Shown in pieces: positions 18,098-25,378 of a stretch of DNA of 64,000 bases (position 1 is the first letter of the stretch; every line of letters starts with the position of its first letter). The notes under the pieces are model-generated. The model worked only from the letters and a program-made list of their open reading frames with translations, made no database searches and was not told the DNA's origin. The DNA is from Pelotomaculum schinkii (GTDB lineage: Bacteria > Bacillota > Desulfotomaculia > Desulfotomaculales > Pelotomaculaceae), in contig NZ_QFGA01000002.1 in the NCBI RefSeq assembly GCF_004369205.1, positions 248,001 to 312,000 of the forward strand, written 5' to 3'. The translations under genes were made by a program, and so were the position numbers.

Positions 18098-19187
18098 CCG
18101 TGCCTATCGGTATGAGTTAAAACCAAACATATCTCAGAGAATCCTCCTTGCCAAGCATGCCGGATGCGCTCGCTTCGCTTACAACTGGGGGCTAGCCCGC
18201 CGGATCGAGCTGTATCAAGCGGAAAAGAAGTCAACTAATGCTATGGCCCAACACCGGGCGTTGAATAAACTTAAACAGACAGATTTTTCCTGGATGTATG
18301 AGGTTTCCAAGTGTGCTCCTCAGGAAGCCCTGCGGGATCTCGACCGGGCATTCAAAAACTTTTTCACTGGTCTGAAAGCAGGAGAGAAGATCGGATTTCC
18401 CAAGTTCAAGAAGAAAGGTGTCCATGACTCTTTCCGATTGACGGGCGCAATCAAGGTTGAAGAGAAAGCCGTTCAGCTTCCCCGCCTGGGTATAATCCGT
18501 CTCAAAGAAGAATCAGCGATAGGTGGCCGGATTCTCTCGGCCACCGTCAGCAGAGAAGTGGATCGCTGGTTTGTCAGCTTTTCCTGTGAGGTAGCGATTC
18601 CAGATCCTGAACCTGTCTTCGGTGATGCTGTTGGCATTGACGTGGGGTTGCACCATTTTGCCGCCATGTCTGACGGGACGAAGATCGAAGCTCCTAAACC
18701 ACTGGGCAAGTATCTGAAAAGACTCAAGAGATTATCCAAGAAACACAGCAGGAAACAGAAAGGCTCCAACAACCGGAAGAAAAGCGCTCTTGACCTAGCC
18801 CGTCTTCACCGGCGCATCCGCAACATCCGGCAGGACTTCATGCACAAGCTCACGACAGAGCTGGCAAAAACCAAGTCAGAGATCGTGCTCGAAGATTTGA
18901 ATGTCCGCGGGATGTTGCAAAATGACCGGTTGTCCAGGCATATCGCTGACGTGGGCTGGGGAGAATTCCGGCGACAACTCACCTATAAGACTGTGTGGTA
19001 TGGGTCAGTGTTGACACTTGCTCCCCGTTTCTATCCCAGCAGCAAGACATGCTCATGTTGCGGCCATGTGAGGGATAGCATGCCTCTGTCTATTCGTGAA
19101 TGGGACTGTTCTTCCTGCGGGGCGCAGCATGACCGTGACGTTAATGCTGCTGTCAACCTGAAGAAATATACAAGAAGCCTTGCTTAA
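18087..19187 (+). CDS. tnpB: TnpB RNA-guided nuclease (IS200/IS605 OrfB)
   Basis: A 366-residue TnpB, the ancestor-type of Cas12 nucleases, which cuts DNA guided by an omega RNA made from its own 3' end. The RuvC triad is intact: D185 (GIDVGLHHFA), E269 (VLEDLNVRGM) and D351 (HDRDVNAA). The zinc finger is present (C322/C325 in SCCGH and C341/C344 in CSSCG), as is the N-terminal wedge start (YRYELKPNISQ). No tnpA transposase is nearby, so it is a solo element that would move only in trans. Its ATG overlaps the last codons of the methyltransferase by 11 bases, leaving no room for a normal left end. Length is a little under the usual 380-400. Confidence 0.93.
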   Translation: MIINRAYRYELKPNISQRILLAKHAGCARFAYNWGLARRIELYQAEKKSTNAMAQHRALNKLKQTDFSWMYEVSKCAPQEALRDLDRAFKNFFTGLKAGEKIGFPKFKKKGVHDSFRLTGAIKVEEKAVQLPRLGIIRLKEESAIGGRILSATVSREVDRWFVSFSCEVAIPDPEPVFGDAVGIDVGLHHFAAMSDGTKIEAPKPLGKYLKRLKRLSKKHSRKQKGSNNRKKSALDLARLHRRIRNIRQDFMHKLTTELAKTKSEIVLEDLNVRGMLQNDRLSRHIADVGWGEFRRQLTYKTVWYGSVLTLAPRFYPSSKTCSCCGHVRDSMPLSIREWDCSSCGAQHDRDVNAAVNLKKYTRSLA

Positions 19188-19292
19188 AATTTGAGTACCG
19201 GAAGTTCTCCGGGAATTTACGCCTGTAGAGATCCCTCTGCCGGGGGTGGGAGACCATCTAGTCACGGGTCGATGATGCAGGAATTTCGGAGT
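19150..19292 (+). ncRNA. Putative omega RNA / right end of the tnpB element
   Basis: Sequence running out of the tnpB 3' end contains the pattern common to IS605 right ends: a GGAAGTTCTCCGGGAATTTA segment, then GCCTGTAGAGATCCCTCT, a GC-rich hairpin (CTGCCGGGGGTGGGAG) and GATGATGCAGGAA close to the end. This is the region that becomes the omega RNA scaffold, with the guide lying just beyond the element border. The exact border and guide were not resolved. Confidence 0.55.
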
Positions 19293-19332
19293 GGGAATAT
19301 TTTTCTATGAAGAAAGGAACGGTCAACATCCT

Positions 19333-19542
19333 TTACCTTTTCATGGGATGAGTATCCTCTTTGGGAATTACGGTATTTGTTTGCTCCGAACAACCAAGGT
19401 CCCCTGGAGCTTCACATAATTCCTCCAACTCCTCGGCCGTTACATCCCGAATATCCCCCGCGTCGAAATTTCTTAACCGGTCGGCAGTTATCCTTCGTAA
19501 TTCTTCTGCCCTGGTTGATCGTAGTTCGTCAGCTTTTGGCAT
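19333..19542 (-). CDS. Small acidic hypothetical protein
   Basis: A 69-residue charged protein in which similar units recur (RAEELRRITADRLRNF and DAGDIRDVTAEELEEL), suggesting short helical repeats. Base composition is higher in G+C than the flanks and codon use looks real, with a G-rich stretch 10 bases ahead of the ATG. No family is recognised and it has no obvious partner, so it remains a tentative gene. Confidence 0.4.
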   Translation of the reverse strand: MPKADELRSTRAEELRRITADRLRNFDAGDIRDVTAEELEELCEAPGDLGCSEQTNTVIPKEDTHPMKR

Positions 19543-19621
19543 TGATCCGTACCCCCACCAAATATAATTTATTCCTTAGCTTATCCCTCCGTTCGGACTT
19601 TATCCGTATAAACTCCCAAAA

Positions 19622-19642
19622 ACAAAAAAGCCCGAAGGCTCA
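19622..19642 (-). terminator. Terminator with UUCG tetraloop
   Basis: On the minus strand AGCC-TTCG-GGCT is followed by TTTTTT. The stem is short but carries the stable tetraloop and a U-tract. It lies just after the small gene ending at 19707. Confidence 0.6.
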
Positions 19643-19706
19643 TTAAATCTTCATTACTTTGCTGTAATTAAGCTTGATTAAATATAATTACCTTATAATC
19701 AACAAG

Positions 19707-19889
19707 TTAGATTTTTTTAGCTCTAGTTACCTCCGATTTTTCCTGTAACATGTTTCGTAGTATATTAAAATCAATCTTTTTAAGTGATTGAGGACTCTTA
19801 TATTGGAGAACTTCTGCAATCGCGTATTCAACCTCGTCGGGGTGATATCCATATGAAACCAACCGTTTGCGTATTTCCTTTAATTTCAT
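19707..19889 (-). CDS. Small hypothetical protein
   Basis: About 60 residues, basic and mostly helical (MKLKEIRKRLVSYGYHPDEV at the start). It has no membrane segment or recognised domain; the SYGYHPDEVEYAI stretch resembles short helical DNA-binding or regulatory proteins but no family can be named. I preferred the ATG at 19889 over a GTG three codons upstream; the GGGTG before it is a weak site. A terminator follows at 19622-19642, which supports a real transcript. The neighbour upstream is the LysM protein. Confidence 0.5.
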   Translation of the reverse strand: MKLKEIRKRLVSYGYHPDEVEYAIAEVLQYKSPQSLKKIDFNILRNMLQEKSEVTRAKKI

Positions 19890-19948
19890 GAGTTTCACCC
19901 AAATAATGAATAAGTTATTATTTATAATATTCCCGAAAGAAAATAGCC

Positions 19949-20437
19949 CTACAGATTATTCTTTAAATCAGGTTTATCTTTTGGGACTCTTATAACTTGT
20001 CCAATATGCAATGTCGAATTAATTGTCAATCCGTTTAATTTTGCTAATTCAGAAGTGTAATCAACTTCTTGGTAGTATCGCTCAGAAATAGTTGCAAAGC
20101 AATCGCCTGCTTGAACGACATGGAAAATAAATCCATCTACATCTTTATCGTCAGAAGTTTTTGTGGTTGGCAATATCTGTGTTGCTTGTGCATAAATTTG
20201 TTCCTTGAGTGATGCATTTTCACTATTAAGCTGGGATATTGTAGCTCCCAAATAAGAAACTTCACATTTCAGGCTCCATATGATTGTAAGCATAATCACA
20301 AATAAAAGTACTATACCCAGAGGTAAAAGCCGCTCTTTCAATTGTGCCGCAAGAACTGATATCCCCTTAGATTTGTGGATTTGCTTTTCTAGTTCACCAA
20401 TGCTCTTCGCGAAAACCTCGTTGGATTGCTGATTGAT
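19949..20437 (-). CDS. Membrane-anchored LysM protein, start uncertain
   Basis: A single N-terminal membrane helix (LLPLGIVLLFVIMLTIIWSL) is followed by a short coiled coil (ISQLNSENASLKEQI) and a C-terminal LysM domain (FHVVQAGDCFATISERYY ... GQVIRVP). It should sit at the cell surface and bind peptidoglycan. The in-frame TTG at 20341 has no ribosome site. The open frame continues back to 20437 as INQQSNEVFAKSIGELEKQI, all coding-like. An AAGGGGAG lies at the right distance from the ATC codon at 20437, and between them sits a two-codon mini-ORF (ATG AAT TAA). So either ATC is a non-canonical start or a point mutation has damaged the real one. If only the TTG is used the protein has 130 residues. 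Confidence 0.65.
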   Translation of the reverse strand: MNQQSNEVFAKSIGELEKQIHKSKGISVLAAQLKERLLPLGIVLLFVIMLTIIWSLKCEVSYLGATISQLNSENASLKEQIYAQATQILPTTKTSDDKDVDGFIFHVVQAGDCFATISERYYQEVDYTSELAKLNGLTINSTLHIGQVIRVPKDKPDLKNNL

Positions 20438-20581
20438 TTAATTCATCTCCCCTTAGTAACTACTATACTATTCGTCAAAATCCAAATAATCTTTAATTAA
20501 TTAAAGACAAAACAAAATACCCGCCGATACCTACGGGTAACTACTACTGCCAGCTGGAGTCCAAAGCAAGGGTAAAATAGT

Positions 20582-21433
20582 CTATTTCAGTTCTCCCTTA
20601 ATACATGTGACTTGTATTCCTTCCTCTTTGGAAATAGTACTGGCCAAGCTGGCCTTATTTATCAAATTATCAACAGCAATAGCAAAATAAGAGCCTATAC
20701 ATGTACCGTCACTGCCTCCTCTTGCTACACCAGCAACAATATTTATCGGTACTCCAAACTCTTTTGTTAGTACTGCTACTTCATTAACTATTTTAATGGC
20801 CCATTCCTTAGAACGTTCAGTATCTTCTGCGGTAATCACCATAAATTCATCTCCGGCATAACGTCCCGGAAAGTAAACACCATTTTCCGTTCTCTCTAAA
20901 AGCAATCGTCCTATAATTTTTAGGCAGATGTCTCCTCTAACGTGACCGTACTTTTTATTTATTTTTCCGAAGCCGTTGATATCGAAGAAGATAACCGTAA
21001 GCTCCTTCCCCTGGCTGAGAATATTTTCTGCCATATACCTTAAATATGGGGCTTTTTTAAGGCCAGTCAGCGTATCTTCATGCTTACCGGCCTCAGCCAG
21101 AAGACTTTTTTTAGTAACAATTCCTACTAGTTTACCGCTCTCAAATACAGGCAACCTTTCTACTTGTTTTTCTTCCATTAAATTAATTGCATCCCAAAGG
21201 GACGTATTTGTATAAACAAATACTGGATTTTTGGACATAGCGTCTGCAATAATACGGTTCATATGAGAACGCCGGGCATCCCTTGAAGTGATCATTCCAC
21301 AGAGTTTACCGTCCTCTAAAACTGGAAGTCCACCGATACAGTTTTCTTCCATTAATGAGACGGCTTGTTCGACACTGTCGAGAATATCAACCGTAATGAC
21401 AGGACTGCTCATATAATTAGAAATGGAAGCCAT
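20582..21433 (-). CDS. CBS-pair diguanylate cyclase (GGDEF)
   Basis: A 283-residue cytoplasmic protein. Two CBS motifs (residues 1-60 and 65-118) form a nucleotide-sensing Bateman module, followed by a GGDEF domain that starts at the canonical DTLTGL (120-125). The signature is AGDEF (193-197) rather than GGDEF; Ala in first place is known in active cyclases. FFDINGFGKIN supplies the metal-binding Asp. It should make c-di-GMP from GTP under control of adenine nucleotides bound by the CBS pair. It is the third gene of an operon with an HD-GYP phosphodiesterase, behind a c-di-GMP riboswitch, so synthesis and breakdown are under product feedback. Confidence 0.92.
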   Translation of the reverse strand: MASISNYMSSPVITVDILDSVEQAVSLMEENCIGGLPVLEDGKLCGMITSRDARRSHMNRIIADAMSKNPVFVYTNTSLWDAINLMEEKQVERLPVFESGKLVGIVTKKSLLAEAGKHEDTLTGLKKAPYLRYMAENILSQGKELTVIFFDINGFGKINKKYGHVRGDICLKIIGRLLLERTENGVYFPGRYAGDEFMVITAEDTERSKEWAIKIVNEVAVLTKEFGVPINIVAGVARGGSDGTCIGSYFAIAVDNLINKASLASTISKEEGIQVTCIKGELK

Positions 21434-21807
21434 TAAAGTTCCACCTCTAGACTAATCGCAAGCACAATATCAACCTGTGCTTTTAATAATGTTGTTTCAG
21501 ATGCAACCTTATTTGCTTCATTCAAAACAATTTCCAGTAATTTTTCATTACTAACCATTTTTGATAGTGACTTACGAATTACTACCGCTTCGAGAGGTCC
21601 TTCCTCAATTAAATGTATTTCGTACTGACCGGGACACATTAAATCTATCATTCTCTTTACGGCTTCCGGACCTATGGGAGCTCTTCTTCCAATCAATAAC
21701 ACATCCTGAATTGGCGGAATCTCAAACTCGCTTAACTTCATCGAAAATAGCGCCTTTCTTCCAGGTTCAACCTTTTGAGCATGCAAATTAGAACACCACC
21801 ATTTCAT
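21433..21807 (-). CDS. Unknown protein in the c-di-GMP operon
   Basis: Up to 124 residues, soluble, mixed alpha/beta, with no recognised domain. Visible features are IPPIQDVLLIGRRAPIGPEA, a central LIEEGPLEAVVIRKS strand-like region and a C-terminal helix plus strand (LLKAQVDIVLAISLEVEL). It is sandwiched between the HD-GYP gene (stop adjacent at 21808) and the CBS-GGDEF gene (1-base overlap), so it very likely works in the same circuit. A second ATG at 21741 (codon 23) has GGAAGAAAGG upstream and may be the real start, since the first ATG lacks a good site. Function unknown. Confidence 0.65.
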   Translation of the reverse strand: MKWWCSNLHAQKVEPGRKALFSMKLSEFEIPPIQDVLLIGRRAPIGPEAVKRMIDLMCPGQYEIHLIEEGPLEAVVIRKSLSKMVSNEKLLEIVLNEANKVASETTLLKAQVDIVLAISLEVEL

Positions 21808-22359
21808 TTAGAAAATCAAATATGCTAATCGAATTAGTCTTTCTGTCAAATAGGGATCAAACTGCATTCCAGAATTTTTTTCAATTTCACTTAAACTTTC
21901 ATCCCATGCCTTTCCTTTTTTATAAGGCCTGGAGGTTCTCATTGCATCAAAAGCATCAGCAACGGCAATTATTCTAGCCCCTAGAGGTATATCGTTTGCT
22001 TCGACACCGAAATATCCTTTTCCATCCCATCGTTCATGATGGTACAAAATTAATACAAGGAGTTCTTTAGCCCAGGAATAAGGCTTCAGCATAACAACTC
22101 CAGATTCAGGATGTCTCTTAATAATACTCCATTCCCTGCCAGTTAATTGTTCTTTTTTAGATAATATACTTTTGTCAATCTTAACCTTGCCAATATCATG
22201 TAATAAAGCTGCATTAGTGATTATCGAAATATCTTTATCTTGTAATCCCAGATGATATGCAATACGACATGCAATATAACTAACGCTAATAGAATGACAA
22301 TAAATTTCAAAATCATAATTATTTAATGCAATCATTAATTTGTTAATCTCGTTAAGCAA
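21808..22359 (-). CDS. HD-GYP domain c-di-GMP phosphodiesterase
   Basis: A 183-residue stand-alone HD-GYP domain. The metal ligands are visible: ALLHDIGKVKI (H54, D55), RHPESG (H83), YHHERWDGKG (H107, H108) and VADAFDAM (D135). The GYP signature reads GYF (115-117), a substitution seen in some members that can alter binding of GGDEF partners. It has no sensory domain of its own, so control is probably transcriptional through the riboswitch directly upstream. First gene of the operon HD-GYP / unknown / CBS-GGDEF. Confidence 0.9.
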   Translation of the reverse strand: MLNEINKLMIALNNYDFEIYCHSISVSYIACRIAYHLGLQDKDISIITNAALLHDIGKVKIDKSILSKKEQLTGREWSIIKRHPESGVVMLKPYSWAKELLVLILYHHERWDGKGYFGVEANDIPLGARIIAVADAFDAMRTSRPYKKGKAWDESLSEIEKNSGMQFDPYLTERLIRLAYLIF

Positions 22360-22398
22360 AAGCTCATACCCCTTCCTAAACTGTTAAAGAAAAGGGCA

Positions 22399-22428
22399 TA
22401 AAAAAAGAAATTACCAAGCCATTTCTCT
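22399..22428 (-). terminator. Expression-platform terminator of the c-di-GMP riboswitch
   Basis: On the minus strand AGAAAT (from 22426) pairs with ATTTCT (to 22406) around a GGCTTGGTA loop, followed by seven T. It begins right after the aptamer and 40 bases ahead of the HD-GYP start, as expected for transcriptional riboswitch control. Confidence 0.75.
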
Positions 22429-22514
22429 TGTAGCCAGACAATCACACCAGTAAACATAACTGATAAGAGTCTTAGCTTTGCGTCCCACCCTTTCGGAGTG
22501 GTTTGCCCTTAAAC
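22429..22514 (-). ncRNA. c-di-GMP-I (GEMM-I) riboswitch
   Basis: Read on the minus strand, the sequence has the conserved GEMM-I blocks in order: AGGGCAAACC, then CGAAAGGGTGGGACGCAAAG, a GC-poor second arm, and GGCTAC near the 3' side. These contain the GNRA-type GAAA tetraloop and the GGGACGCAAAGC internal element that bind c-di-GMP. It lies about 70 bases upstream of the HD-GYP/CBS-GGDEF operon and is followed by an intrinsic terminator. The class is recognised from its consensus; whether ligand turns the operon on or off is not deducible by eye. Confidence 0.93.
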
Positions 22515-22667
22515 AACAGGTGGTATGCTTTTTAGAAAATATTCAATAAATTATACAACTATGAGTATACATTTATCAATAGTTTGAATTTATTTTTTTG
22601 GGAAGGGCAAAAATATATATTAAAATTTAATTGTTCATTCAAGGGATAAATAAAAATGAGGTAAAAT

Positions 22668-23012
22668 ATGGTTGATATTTTGAAAACATGTGGATTGAAT
22701 CTGAGGCATTATAGAAAGGCTAAAGGTTTAACTTTAAATCAATTATCTCAGGATATTGGCATAACTAGTTCATATCTTGGATATCTTGAGAGGGGACAAA
22801 GAAACCCTTCCCTGGCAACAATAGCCAAAATAGCAGAGGCTTTGGAGGTAGAGCCTTATCATCTCCTGGTAAATTTTGAAAATCGTTTTGACCGGTCGTT
22901 ACATAATTTGATTATTATGTTAATTACAAGAAAACGAATTGATGAAGTAATTTTTTTACAGGAAGTACTAACATCCTATTTAAAATCCATAAAGAATAAT
23001 GACAGGCAATAG
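22668..23012 (+). CDS. XRE-family transcriptional regulator
   Basis: A 114-residue protein with an N-terminal Cro/C1 helix-turn-helix (residues 8-65; LTLNQLSQDIGITSSYLGYL) and a short helical C-terminus (about 70-110) that may mediate dimerisation. It is divergent from the c-di-GMP operon; the 150-base gap carries both promoters and the riboswitch leader. A GAGG precedes the ATG. A role in controlling the c-di-GMP genes is possible but not shown. It has its own downstream terminator. Confidence 0.85.
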   Translation: MVDILKTCGLNLRHYRKAKGLTLNQLSQDIGITSSYLGYLERGQRNPSLATIAKIAEALEVEPYHLLVNFENRFDRSLHNLIIMLITRKRIDEVIFLQEVLTSYLKSIKNNDRQ

Positions 23013-23091
23013 TTAAGCGGCGTAACTTTATAGTATAAATTATCAACCTGCCAAAAAGATTGATATTAGCTGAGTATTTCTTTGTAAAACA

Positions 23092-23122
23092 CAAAAGCCC
23101 CGCTGCGGAGAGCGAGGCCTTT
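23092..23122 (+). terminator. Terminator after the XRE gene
   Basis: AAAAGCCCCGCT pairs with AGCGAGGCCTTTT around GCGGAG, ending in a T-rich run. It lies about 80 bases past the XRE stop. The remaining sequence to the MarR gene (23123-23389) has no recognised gene. Confidence 0.7.
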
Positions 23123-23389
23123 TGTATGTCTGCATATATAGTTTACCGAAATTGAAGTTGTATTATCCCCCGGTGGAGGTTCGTTGCTACGTATACCAAA
23201 GCTGGAGCTACTGCAGCTTCTTCAGGTAGAGCAGTAGCCGGTACTTTTCCAAAACCCGACGGCTTCGTTTAGAGTTAGAAGATCCTTGTTTCCTATGGGC
23301 TTATGCCCTTGACGCAGAAGCCTTTATATGATAAATTATGTCGGTATTCTTATTGTTAGTATTCTAACTATCCAACAGGGGTGGTGCTG

Positions 23390-23836
23390 ATGAATTTCCA
23401 GGAAGCTAAAGAATTGCACAATTTATTGTTTTCCTTTATAGGTATGTTTCATGAAAAGTTTCTATGCCGGTTCCGCCAGCATTATGACGGCAATCCCAGG
23501 CTTAAAAAAAACCAGGTCAAGATTATCAGTATTTTATACCAGCATGATCACCTGATCCCAACTGAAATCGGTAAAATGCTGGATATAGAAAAAGGTAGTC
23601 TGACTGCCCTTATAGATCAATTGGAAGATATGGGCCTGATTATACGACGCGCTGATCCCTGCGACAGACGAAAGCTATTAATATCACTCAGTGCTGCCGG
23701 CAGAGATGAAATGAATAAAATTATGGACGATCACACCCGAAGCCTGAGTGTTTTTTTCCGAGGCGTAGATCCCGGAGAAATAAAACAATTTGTAGCCAGC
23801 TTGCAATATGCAGTAGACTTCATGAAAAAATTTTAA
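23390..23836 (+). CDS. MarR-family transcriptional regulator
   Basis: A 148-residue winged-helix repressor. The recognition region is LIPTEIGKMLDIEKGSLTAL and the wing carries the diagnostic DPCDRRKLLISLSAAG, with dimerisation helices at both ends. I chose the ATG at 23390, which has AGGGGTGG at correct spacing; GTG codons just upstream are part of that site. It is followed after 3 bases by a MATE efflux gene, the classic repressor-pump pair, so it probably represses the pump until a drug-like ligand binds. Confidence 0.93.
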   Translation: MNFQEAKELHNLLFSFIGMFHEKFLCRFRQHYDGNPRLKKNQVKIISILYQHDHLIPTEIGKMLDIEKGSLTALIDQLEDMGLIIRRADPCDRRKLLISLSAAGRDEMNKIMDDHTRSLSVFFRGVDPGEIKQFVASLQYAVDFMKKF

Positions 23837-23839
23837 AAG

Positions 23840-25228
23840 GTGAATGTTGACAAAATGGAAAAAAGCTTAGAAATGCGCGATCGAAATATAGGCAGTCTGT
23901 TGTGGAAGTTTTCCTTGCCCGCTATCGTGGCTATGCTCATTAACGCACTCTACAACATTGTCGACAGGATATTTGTAGGGCGTGGGATCGGCTTTATCGC
24001 CATCGCCGCAACAACTGTGGCTTTCCCCATTATGATTATTCTAATGGCTGTATCCATGTTGGTCGGAATCGGCGCTACGGCATTGATTTCCATCCGTTTA
24101 GGACAGCAGAAAATGGAAGAAGCCGAAAAGGTAGCCGGCAATGCCATGGTTATGATAATTTTATTGCCAGTCATTATAGCCGTAATATACCTGCTCTTCC
24201 CCGAGCCGATTTTAATATTCTTTGGGGCAAGTGAAGAAGTTTTACCTTACGCCCGGGATTTTGCGCACATTATTATGCTGGGAGCGGCTTTTGGTTCCAT
24301 CAGCATGGGGATGAACAACTTTATCAGGGCGGAAGGCAATCCCAGGTTGGCTATGTTTACGCAAATTACCGGCGCGTTGATAAACGGAGTTTTAAACTAC
24401 ATTTTCATTTTCAAGTTGGGACTGGGGATAAAAGGTTCGGCTTTAGCTACTTTGTCCGGCCAATTCCTTTCAGCAATCTGGGTATTGAGTTATTTCCTGT
24501 CAGGCAGAAGCCTGGTCAAAATCAGATTAAAAAACCTTAAGTTGCAGCTGCCTATAATTATCAGCATTATATCTATTGGCTTTGCCCCTTTTGCCATGCA
24601 AGTCGCCAACAGTGTTCAGCAATCAATACTTAATAAAACCCTGTTGGTACATGGCGGGGATTTAGCTCTATCGGCTGTGGGCATTATTATGAGTATAGCT
24701 GCCTTATTATTCATGCCGATAGTGGGCTTAAGCCAGGGAGCACAACCCCTTATAGGCTTTAATTACGGCGCCCGGCAATATGACAGGGTTAAAGAGACGG
24801 TGAAAATAGCGGTGATCGCCGGCACCTGCATTGCTGTAGCCGGCTATACGGCCATTCATATCTGGCCGGTCCAAATTGTTGGGCTATTCAGCAAAGGGGA
24901 TACGGCGCTTACGGAAATGACCTCACAGGCAATGCGGGTGTTTTTTGCGCTATTTCCGGTTGTAGGATTTCAAATAATATGTTCAAACTATTTTCAAGCA
25001 GTGGGCAAACCGGTACAATCTACCATACTCAGCTTGTCCAGACAGGTACTGCTGTTTATCCCCTTGCTTCTGATCCTGCCAAATTTCTGGGGAATCAACG
25101 GAGTTTGGAGAACAGCGCCGATTGCTGACGGCCTGGCAGTTCTGCTGACGGCTACCCTTATTTATTTGGAAATGAAAAACCTCCCGCAAAATCAACCATT
25201 AATTGCACAGGTTAAGCAGTCTGTCTGA
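23840..25228 (+). CDS. MATE-family multidrug efflux transporter
   Basis: A 462-residue membrane protein with twelve hydrophobic segments in two similar halves, as in NorM/DinF/MepA-type Na+- or H+-coupled exporters. It begins with the usual LWKFSLPAIVAMLINALYN block and contains IVDRIFVG and the second-half counterpart MSIAALLFMPIVGLSQGAQP. The start is a GTG overlapping an AAAAGG site; an ATG five codons later is an alternative. It is co-transcribed with marR. By family habit (MepA type) substrates are cationic drugs, but this is inference. Confidence 0.93.
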   Translation: MNVDKMEKSLEMRDRNIGSLLWKFSLPAIVAMLINALYNIVDRIFVGRGIGFIAIAATTVAFPIMIILMAVSMLVGIGATALISIRLGQQKMEEAEKVAGNAMVMIILLPVIIAVIYLLFPEPILIFFGASEEVLPYARDFAHIIMLGAAFGSISMGMNNFIRAEGNPRLAMFTQITGALINGVLNYIFIFKLGLGIKGSALATLSGQFLSAIWVLSYFLSGRSLVKIRLKNLKLQLPIIISIISIGFAPFAMQVANSVQQSILNKTLLVHGGDLALSAVGIIMSIAALLFMPIVGLSQGAQPLIGFNYGARQYDRVKETVKIAVIAGTCIAVAGYTAIHIWPVQIVGLFSKGDTALTEMTSQAMRVFFALFPVVGFQIICSNYFQAVGKPVQSTILSLSRQVLLFIPLLLILPNFWGINGVWRTAPIADGLAVLLTATLIYLEMKNLPQNQPLIAQVKQSV

Positions 25229-25293
25229 GTTTTTATAATCGGAGCGGATGAATAGAACTCCAGCAGGTTTAAAAAGGCATGATTTTCAAAATA

Positions 25294-25328
25294 AGAAAAA
25301 ACCGTCTAGTTCTTACAGTAGACGGTCC
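25294..25328 (-). terminator. Terminator of the nitrilase-STAND gene
   Basis: On the minus strand ACCGTCTA (25319-25326) pairs with TAGACGGT (25301-25308) across a 10-base loop, followed by TTTTTT. It is 50 bases past the stop at 25379. It could also act weakly for the convergent MATE gene. Confidence 0.8.
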
Positions 25329-25378
25329 CACCAAAAGTTCAAACAAAAGATATCAGGGAAAATTTGGTCAAAAATAAA

